Positions 21,407 through 25,941 of a DNA stretch of 25,941 nt are shown one piece after another. The stretch comes from Methanobacteriota archaeon (GTDB lineage: Archaea > Thermoplasmatota > Thermoplasmata > RBG-16-68-12). Below the pieces are notes generated by a model. That model did not search any database. It worked only from the letters and a program-made list of their open reading frames with translations, and was not told the DNA's origin. The stretch spans positions 1-25,941 of the forward strand of contig VBLR01000150.1 of the NCBI GenBank assembly GCA_005878665.1, in the 5' to 3' direction. A program made the translations under genes and the position numbers. Each line of letters opens with the position of its first letter. Position 1 is the stretch's first letter.

Positions 21407-22783
21407 TTAGGGTTGCGCGGAGACCGTCGAGCTCGCGTCGAAATCCGCGGCCCGATACGCCATCGTCGTATAGGTCGTGGTGGGGTCGATGCCGCGAGCC
21501 CCGGGGGTCATCGAGAGCGAGGCCAGGTACGGACCGTCGATCCCGGCCGTCCGGATGTCGGGGCCCGCGAAGGTGAATTCCGCCCACTGGAAGCCCTCTG
21601 GCAACCACGCCGGGCCGTACGACTTCCCGATGACCGGCGAGCCAGCGGGACCGGAGAGGAGCCCGGACAGGTCGAAGCTGGCCGTGGCGAACACCTCGAC
21701 CTCCGCCCGGATGACGAGGGCGTCGTAGGTGCCGTCCCCGTTGCGATCGGGGGTCATCTCCTCGAACCGACCGGTGTATCGCACGAGCTCGATCGTGTCA
21801 TCGAAGTCCGCCGATCGATATGCGGACGTCGTCCCGCACAGCGTTTCCGGATAGTATGTCGGCAGGGGTGGCAGGATCGTTCCGATCGGGCCCGGCGTCA
21901 TGTTGCCGCCCGCATAGGCGAGCGGGGCGTAGTACAGGGTGAGGCTGAAGTCCCACGGACCGTCGACGCCGGCTTGGCGGATCTGGTCCCCGCGGAATCG
22001 CAAGACCACGCTCGTATCGGTCGTCGCGAGGTCGAGGTCGCGGTACCCGTACGCGATCAGCCGGACGACATCGGTGCCGGCGCCCTTCGAGAGGTAGCCG
22101 TTCAACGCGTAATGGCCGGCCAGGTTCACGTGGACATCCGCGCGCAATTCCAGGAAGTCGGCGAGCCCGTCCCCGTCGAGGTCCACGGCAGAATCCGAGT
22201 GGTCGCCGGTGAAGGTCGCGGGCCTCATGGGTTGCTCGAACTGCGAGGCCGCATAGGTCTTCGTCGTGTAGTTCCATTCGACGACCGGCCCACCCCAGTC
22301 GGCGATCGGTCGGTTCGTCATGTACGGAAGGCCGCCGATCGACACGCGAGCGTGGACGCGGTACGGTCCATCGACGCCGCCGCGGGCGATGTCCGTCCCG
22401 GGGAACGCCATCCGGATCGTCTGTGTCCCATCCGTGAAGAAGTATCGTTCGTAGACGTACGCGATCGGGTAGGCATCGGGAGTGGGAGAGAGGGTCCCGC
22501 CCGCGAGGATCGGCACCGGAGGCAGCGCTCCATATCCGCACGATCCGCTCGGCGGCGGATTCGAACTCGAGAGATCGGCCGAGATGTCCCACGTCCCGGC
22601 CTGGGGGAGCGACACCTGCGCCTCGACGACGAGCCAATCGAACGTCCCGTTGCCGTTCGTGTCCAGGCCATAGTCGGTGCCGACGTCTCCCGCGGCGCTC
22701 ATGAGGGCATGCACACCCCACGCGGCGCCACCGGCCGCCAAGGCCATCGTGACGAGCAAGGCAATCGTTCGACCCGTCAGCAT
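21407..22783 (-). CDS. Secreted three-repeat beta protein, function unknown
   Basis: From ATG 22783 (a GTG lies one codon upstream) this is 458 residues. The signal peptide is TIALLVTMALAAGGAAWGVH. The mature part has three homologous units of about 135 residues. Each opens with a calcium-like Asp/Asn/Gly loop (DTNGNGTFDWLVVEA, DLDGDGLADFLELRA, DRNGDGTYDALVIRA), contains a GxDGP turn (GGVDGPYRV, AGVDGPWDF, AGIDGPYLA) and ends with an aromatic motif (YAASQFE, YRSADFDD, YRAADFDA). No C-terminal anchor or catalytic motif is visible, so it is probably released or held by partners. A GATATG box about 36 bp before the ATG may be its promoter. The ligand and role are unknown; a carbohydrate- or calcium-binding surface role is an inference. 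Confidence 0.82.
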   Translation of the reverse strand: MLTGRTIALLVTMALAAGGAAWGVHALMSAAGDVGTDYGLDTNGNGTFDWLVVEAQVSLPQAGTWDISADLSSSNPPPSGSCGYGALPPVPILAGGTLSPTPDAYPIAYVYERYFFTDGTQTIRMAFPGTDIARGGVDGPYRVHARVSIGGLPYMTNRPIADWGGPVVEWNYTTKTYAASQFEQPMRPATFTGDHSDSAVDLDGDGLADFLELRADVHVNLAGHYALNGYLSKGAGTDVVRLIAYGYRDLDLATTDTSVVLRFRGDQIRQAGVDGPWDFSLTLYYAPLAYAGGNMTPGPIGTILPPLPTYYPETLCGTTSAYRSADFDDTIELVRYTGRFEEMTPDRNGDGTYDALVIRAEVEVFATASFDLSGLLSGPAGSPVIGKSYGPAWLPEGFQWAEFTFAGPDIRTAGIDGPYLASLSMTPGARGIDPTTTYTTMAYRAADFDASSTVSAQP

Positions 22784-22874
22784 CACGTTCGCACCGCCCG
22801 AGTGTAGATGGCGGGGAGCATATCACACCGCGTTTCTCGTTCGGCTTTCATCTAACGGCCGATATTCCCACCAA

Positions 22875-22883
22875 TCAATATTT
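22875..22883 (+). promoter_or_regulatory. TATA-like box for the small membrane protein
   Basis: TCAATATTT is centred about 30 bp before GTG 22909 and overlaps a TTG at 22882, which therefore is unlikely to be translated. It lies about 90 bp from the start of the divergent secreted protein. Confidence 0.5.
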
Positions 22884-22908
22884 GAACGAGAACCCGACAT
22901 CGGGGGCC

Positions 22909-23202
22909 GTGTCCGCCCCCTGGTCGGCCCTCCCGTTCCAAGATGACGGGAGCCTCCAGTGCTGGATGGTCGGGCTGATCATCGGGGCCCTCGTCCTCGT
23001 CCTCGCCATCCTGATGGCGTACCAGCGGTACGTCGCCGGCAAGAAACCGGTCCAGCACTTGTGCGACTACTGCGGGCACATGGTCACGGCCGTGAGCGAC
23101 TGCCACCACGCACCCGTGCGGGAACGCTTCCTCCACGGGACGTGCCTCGAGTGCAAGCAGGATTGCCGCCTCGTCTGCGCCCGGTGCAAGAATCCGCTCT
23201 GA
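22909..23202 (+). CDS. Small membrane protein with zinc-knuckle-like C-terminus
   Basis: From GTG 22909 the product has 97 residues. A short polar N-terminus precedes one membrane helix (MVGLIIGALVLVLAILMAYQ). The rest is cytoplasmic or external and holds eight Cys and two adjacent His: CDYCGHM, DCHHAP, GTCLECKQDC and VCARC. The CxxC spacing suggests one or two zinc sites. I do not recognise a named family. TTG 22882 would add nine residues but sits in the predicted TATA box, so the leaderless GTG is preferred. The gene is divergent from the secreted repeat protein and followed 51 bp later by the SRPBCC gene, which has its own TATA box. Confidence 0.75.
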   Translation: MSAPWSALPFQDDGSLQCWMVGLIIGALVLVLAILMAYQRYVAGKKPVQHLCDYCGHMVTAVSDCHHAPVRERFLHGTCLECKQDCRLVCARCKNPL

Positions 23203-23219
23203 GAGAATCGCGCCGCCAA

Positions 23220-23227
23220 CGTTATAG
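23220..23227 (+). promoter_or_regulatory. TATA box for the SRPBCC gene
   Basis: CGTTATAG is centred about 30 bp before ATG 23254, so the transcript would be leaderless or nearly so. No Shine-Dalgarno is present before the ATG. Confidence 0.55.
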
Positions 23228-23253
23228 GCCGGAGGTCGCTGGCGACCGAGCCC

Positions 23254-23712
23254 ATGTCCGGTCCTCCAGCCGCTCAGAGTCCCACCAAGCCGGCCCCGCC
23301 ACGCAGCGTCCTCCTGGCGGACGCGAAGGTCACGATCCGCGCCCCGATTCCCCGGGTGTTCGAGGCGCTCCTGAACCCGGAACAACTCGTCCAGTGGTGG
23401 GCGGACGACCCTCGGGTCGAGGCCGAGTTCGGCGGCCGCTACGAGGGAACCCTCCCCGAAGGCCGCGTCGAAGGATCGATCACGGCGATCGATGGCCCCG
23501 GCCAGTTGTCGTACATGTGGCCGGTCGCCCAGGAAGGCGGATCGGTCGAGACGAGCGTCGCCTACGAACTGAGCCCTAAGGGCCGCGACACGTTCGTCCA
23601 CGTCGTCCATCGCGCTCCCAAGCCCGTCCCGGGAAACTGGACCGACCGATGGAACGGGGCGCTCGAATCCCTGAAGGCCTTCCTCGAGTCCGGCGCGCCG
23701 GCCTCCCAGTGA
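23254..23712 (+). CDS. SRPBCC/AHSA1-like domain protein
   Basis: The product is 152 residues from ATG 23254. After a Pro-rich N-terminal tail it has the START/Bet v1-like fold pattern: VTIRAPIPRVFEALLNPEQL, VQWWADDPRVEAEFGGRY, GRVEGSITAIDGPGQLSYMW, then VETSVAYELSPKGRDTFVHV and a closing long helix WTDRWNGALESLKAFLE. AHSA1-type proteins bind hydrophobic ligands or act as co-chaperones; most archaeal members have no assigned ligand. The fold call is firm, the function is not. It lies between two small genes and appears to be transcribed alone. Confidence 0.88.
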   Translation: MSGPPAAQSPTKPAPPRSVLLADAKVTIRAPIPRVFEALLNPEQLVQWWADDPRVEAEFGGRYEGTLPEGRVEGSITAIDGPGQLSYMWPVAQEGGSVETSVAYELSPKGRDTFVHVVHRAPKPVPGNWTDRWNGALESLKAFLESGAPASQ

Positions 23713-23843
23713 CCCTCTGGCAGGTCAACTCCCAACCCATTGGACGATCGACGCTTCTGCCAGTCCCACGCCGACGCAGCGGGGAGCACCGGCGCGAGTA
23801 GTTTCGCACACCTCCCACCTGAAGAGGGAAGCCTATCGACTGT

Positions 23844-23863
23844 ATACCTCTACTTAGAGGTAT
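23844..23863 (+). repeat. Palindromic repeat copy 1 (left end of cassette)
   Basis: ATACCTCT-ACTT-AGAGGTAT forms perfect 8-bp arms around a 4-bp centre. Its first 19 bases recur exactly at 24103-24121, in the same orientation. The last two bases are the A and T of the start codon of the 84-residue ORF. It could be a recombination core, a transposon-end hairpin or an operator. Confidence 0.85.
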
Positions 23864-24116
23864 GAAAATGGAAATCGGCTGCGGTGCCCGGATCCGGGAC
23901 TTCGACGGACGGCGGTACTTCTACTTCTGGCACTACGAGCGAGACAACGGTCGATCCACGCGAAAAGAGGACTACGTGGGTCGGGTCGATTCCGAGAAGG
24001 CAAGATCGGATCTCCTGCTTCGGATCGCCGCCTATTACCGCAGGGCCGAGCACGAGTTCGCGCGGAAGCGGTCTCGGATCGAGAGTCGGATCACACGGAA
24101 TCATACCTCTACTTAG
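23862..24116 (+). CDS. Small ORF bounded by palindromic repeats, function unknown
   Basis: The ORF has 84 residues from ATG 23862 (ATG 23868 is an alternative). A beta-rich N-terminus (MEIGCGARIRDFDGRRYFYF, then WHYERDNG) is followed by EDYVGRVDSEKARSDLLLRI and a basic helix (AAYYRRAEHEFARKRSRIES). The aromatic beta-strand plus YVGRVDS pattern recalls the N-terminal parts of some transposases and integrases, but I cannot assign a family. There is no catalytic motif. The gene is placed exactly between two identical repeats: its ATG lies on the edge of the first, and its last codons and TAG lie inside the second. It may encode a DNA-binding protein acting on those sites (inference). The codon pattern looks genuinely coding. 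Confidence 0.6.
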   Translation: MKMEIGCGARIRDFDGRRYFYFWHYERDNGRSTRKEDYVGRVDSEKARSDLLLRIAAYYRRAEHEFARKRSRIESRITRNHTST

Positions 24117-24121
24117 AGGTA
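24103..24121 (+). repeat. Palindromic repeat copy 2 (right end of cassette)
   Basis: ATACCTCTACTTAGAGGTA is identical to 23844-23862 over 19 bases and also forms a stem with 7-bp arms plus an outer mismatch. The TAG stop of the small ORF lies in its centre. The two copies start 259 bp apart. Confidence 0.85.
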
Positions 24122-24178
24122 CAAGGCGGCCGGCGGCCCGCATCCGTTGCCGTCCGACCGCCGTCCAACGGTGGGGAA

Positions 24179-24187
24179 TGTTTATCC
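24179..24187 (+). promoter_or_regulatory. TATA box for the radical SAM gene
   Basis: TGTTTATCC is centred 27 bp before GTG 24210, which makes that GTG the likely first base of the transcript. It rules against a longer N-terminus opening at 24147. Confidence 0.65.
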
Positions 24188-24202
24188 CGCCTCGTCCGTT
24201 CG

Positions 24203-24220
24203 TCGAGGCGTGCGCCTCGA
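24203..24220 (+). promoter_or_regulatory. Perfect inverted repeat centred on the radical SAM start codon
   Basis: TCGAGGCG-TG-CGCCTCGA has 8-bp arms and contains the GTG start at 24210-24212. If the mRNA is leaderless, half of the repeat lies upstream of it, so this would act as a DNA operator over the transcription start rather than as an RNA hairpin. GC-rich chance cannot be excluded. Confidence 0.4.
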
Positions 24221-25280
24221 GGAGAGACCGTTCGGCGGATTCGCCCGCGGCTCCTTGCCGGTCGGCTGTCGCCAGTGCACCGACGGCTCGAAGATGGTCC
24301 TCTTCGTGACGGGGATCTGCTCCTTCCACTGCTTCTACTGCCCCGTATCCGACGAGAAGATGTACAAAGACGTCGTCTTCGCGGACGAAAAACGCGTGAC
24401 ACGGGACGAAGACGTCCTGGAAGAGGCGCATGCGATTCGGGCGACGGGCGCCGGGATCACCGGCGGAGACCCGCTGGACGCGGTCGAGCGCACTTGTCGC
24501 TACATCCGCCTCCTGAAGGATGAGTTCGGGCCGAAGTTTCACACCCACCTGTACACGATGTCCACGGATCCCGGCAAGATCCGGATGCTCGCGGACGCCG
24601 GGCTCGATGAGATCCGGTTCCATGTGCCTCCGGGCCTCTGGTCCCGCGCCGCCGGAAGCGCCTTCGTCGGGGCTTCGCGTCTCGCGCGGTCGCTCGGCCT
24701 GACCGTCGGGATCGAGGTGCCGCTGATCCCGGAGCGCGAGGCCGACCTCATCCGGCTCATCGAATGGGCAGGGGCCGAGGGCCTCGCGTTCGTCAACCTC
24801 AACGAGATGGAGTTCTCCGAGGCCAACTTCCCGCGGATGAAGGTCCACGGATACGAGATGAAGCACGAACTCTCGTACGGCGTCAAAGGCGCGGACCCGG
24901 TCGCCCTCCGCATCCTGGGACAGCGCTGGAAGACGACGGTCCACTATTGCACGAGCGGCTACAAGGATGGCTGGCAGCTCCGCTCGCGCATCAAGCGACG
25001 CGCGGAGAACGTCGCGCGTCCCTGGGACGTCATCACGGAGGACGGGACCCTCCTGAAGGGAATCGTGGAAGGCCCCGATTTGGAGCCATTGATGCGAGAC
25101 ATCGCGAGGACCTATCGCGTCCCGAAGGACCTCATGGGCGTCGACGGACCGAGGAAGCGCCTCGAGATCGCGCCTTGGATCCTCGAGGAGATCGCGCCGA
25201 AGCTTCGCCGACCCGCCTTCCTCGTCGAAGAGTATCCGACCGCGGACGGCCTCGAGGTCGAGCGGACTCGGCTGGCTTAG
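24210..25280 (+). CDS. Radical SAM protein, COG2108-like
   Basis: This predicted [4Fe-4S] enzyme is related to pyruvate formate-lyase activating enzymes. From GTG 24210 it has 356 residues. The cluster motif is CSFHCFYC (Cys 37, 41 and 44; CxxxCxxC), preceded by GCRQCTDGSKMVLFVTGI with an extra Cys pair near residues 20-23. GITGGDPLDAVERTCRYI is the SAM-contact region; LDEIRFHVPP and GIEVPLIPE follow as barrel strands. The C-terminal third has further conserved segments (FVNLNEMEFSEANFPRM, VHYCTSGYKDGWQLRSRIKR). The substrate is unknown for this archaeal family. The start is chosen by TATA spacing; a longer frame opens at 24147. It is convergent with, and overlaps, the gene at the right edge. 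Confidence 0.9.
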   Translation: MRLEERPFGGFARGSLPVGCRQCTDGSKMVLFVTGICSFHCFYCPVSDEKMYKDVVFADEKRVTRDEDVLEEAHAIRATGAGITGGDPLDAVERTCRYIRLLKDEFGPKFHTHLYTMSTDPGKIRMLADAGLDEIRFHVPPGLWSRAAGSAFVGASRLARSLGLTVGIEVPLIPEREADLIRLIEWAGAEGLAFVNLNEMEFSEANFPRMKVHGYEMKHELSYGVKGADPVALRILGQRWKTTVHYCTSGYKDGWQLRSRIKRRAENVARPWDVITEDGTLLKGIVEGPDLEPLMRDIARTYRVPKDLMGVDGPRKRLEIAPWILEEIAPKLRRPAFLVEEYPTADGLEVERTRLA

Positions 25281-25941
25281 ACGCGCACGGCACGCACCGC
25301 AATCCATCCCGCGACGACGGTCGCCACGGTCCCGCGGTGCTGCCGCAAATCCTGCACACCAGGCCCAGCAACCGCCGAGACCACGCATCGAGCCTTGATT
25401 CGATTCTCGTGCCATCTGGGAACTCGAGCTGGACGCGAGCCGTCGGGACCAAGATCGCGCGGATCGAGCACAGCGAGGCACGCGCACTCGGATCGAATCG
25501 TTCGACGGCTTCGGTGAGGCGGCGATCGCGTTCCGTCATGAGCGCTCGGAGCAGATCCGTCGATCCGCTCGGGTCGGATTCGCGCAATTCGTCAATCGTG
25601 CGGTCGAAATATCCAAAGATCCGGCGCACCTCCTCTTCCAACAGCCCCAGGCTCCAGGTGCGGAACCGTTCCACCTCTTCGCCGGTCGACGCGCGCAGGG
25701 ACTCGGTCGCAAGCCGATACGCCCGCTCGAGGTCCGGGGGAATCTCGGGCGAGGAATGGGGAATCAGACCCGGCTCCACATGGCTCGGATCGACCGACCA
25801 CGTGGACCCATCGGGCGAGACCGCTACCAAACGGAAGCTCTCGCGCTTCTCGTCCGACAGGAGGGTCACGTGGAAAGTGAATAGCAGGAGGAGCTCGTCC
25901 TCGACGCCGTTTACGCGGGAGGTGACCGCGGTCTCTGGCCC
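25132..25941 (-). CDS. Zinc-ribbon protein of unknown function (5' end beyond window)
   Basis: The minus frame is open from the right edge, so the start is missing. The visible part begins with a beta-rich stretch (ELLLLFTFHVTLLSDEKRE), then a helical region (EEVERFRTWSLGLLEEEVRR, IFGYFDRTIDELRESDPSGS), ALMTERDRRLTEAVERFDPS, LCSIRAILVPTARVQLEFPD and a zinc ribbon CRICG...CVPC. I do not recognise a named family. After the last knuckle the frame runs 149 bp into the antisense of the radical SAM gene with an Arg/Ser-rich tail that looks non-coding. One extra base just after the ribbon would end the protein at TAA 25277, overlapping the radical SAM stop by two bases. The true C-terminus is therefore uncertain. 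Confidence 0.65.
   Translation of the reverse strand, partial: GPETAVTSRVNGVEDELLLLFTFHVTLLSDEKRESFRLVAVSPDGSTWSVDPSHVEPGLIPHSSPEIPPDLERAYRLATESLRASTGEEVERFRTWSLGLLEEEVRRIFGYFDRTIDELRESDPSGSTDLLRALMTERDRRLTEAVERFDPSARASLCSIRAILVPTARVQLEFPDGTRIESRLDAWSRRLLGLVCRICGSTAGPWRPSSRDGLRCVPCASKPAESARPRGRPRSDTLRRGRRVGEASARSPRGSKARSRGASSVRRRP

Noticed and set aside
23850..25487. A 545-codon open frame on the minus strand across the radical SAM gene
   Set aside because: The plus strand encodes an intact radical SAM protein with a CxxxCxxC motif; the antisense product is composition-biased only.

Overview
The window is GC-rich archaeal DNA, most likely from the Euryarchaeota/Thermoplasmatota side of the tree. 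It carries a proteasome-activating nucleotidase, an MBF1 factor, RNA polymerase subunit K, a two-ring CDC48 ATPase, a GHMP mevalonate kinase and a COG1340 coiled-coil protein. Several genes have a TATA-like box about 26 bp before the start codon, the usual archaeal layout for leaderless or short-leader mRNAs. The lineage is inferred from gene content. I saw no rRNA, tRNA, CRISPR array or full-length insertion sequence.

Layout. Positions 1-2090 hold PAN (minus, cut by the window edge), MBF1 (plus, divergent) and a DUF2240-type protein (minus). Positions 2411-12461 are a minus-strand surface-sensor region: a winged-helix regulator, then a giant transmembrane protein (degenerate KaiC/RAD55-like domain, TPR, zinc ribbon, Arg-Thr-Asn-Gly-Leu repeat linker, membrane helix, large repeated ectodomain, PEFG-type C-terminal anchor), then a smaller receptor-like gene (signal peptide, two DUF11-like domains, membrane helix, cytoplasmic roadblock-like domain). 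Both sensor genes are interrupted by one-base frame changes. Positions 12783-18553 run on the plus strand: rpoK, hsp20, cdc48, mevalonate kinase, imidazolonepropionase and a small ABM-type protein. Positions 18578-22783 are a minus-strand cluster: a secreted three-repeat protein, ksgA/rsmA, a COG1340 protein and a sugar nucleotidyltransferase. Positions 22909-25280 run on the plus strand: a small membrane zinc-knuckle protein, an SRPBCC protein, an 84-residue ORF bounded by two identical 19-bp palindromic repeats, and a COG2108-like radical SAM protein. A zinc-ribbon protein (minus) runs off the right edge.

How the genes fit together. PAN, CDC48 and Hsp20 are protein quality-control factors lying near MBF1 and RpoK (transcription) and KsgA (ribosome maturation). 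The sensor region looks like accessory surface and signalling biology. The most notable observations are the giant ATPase-fold/ectodomain fusion with an ATGA-linked regulator, the short palindrome-bounded one-gene cassette near 24 kb, and four minus-strand genes whose reading frames would each be repaired by one extra base.
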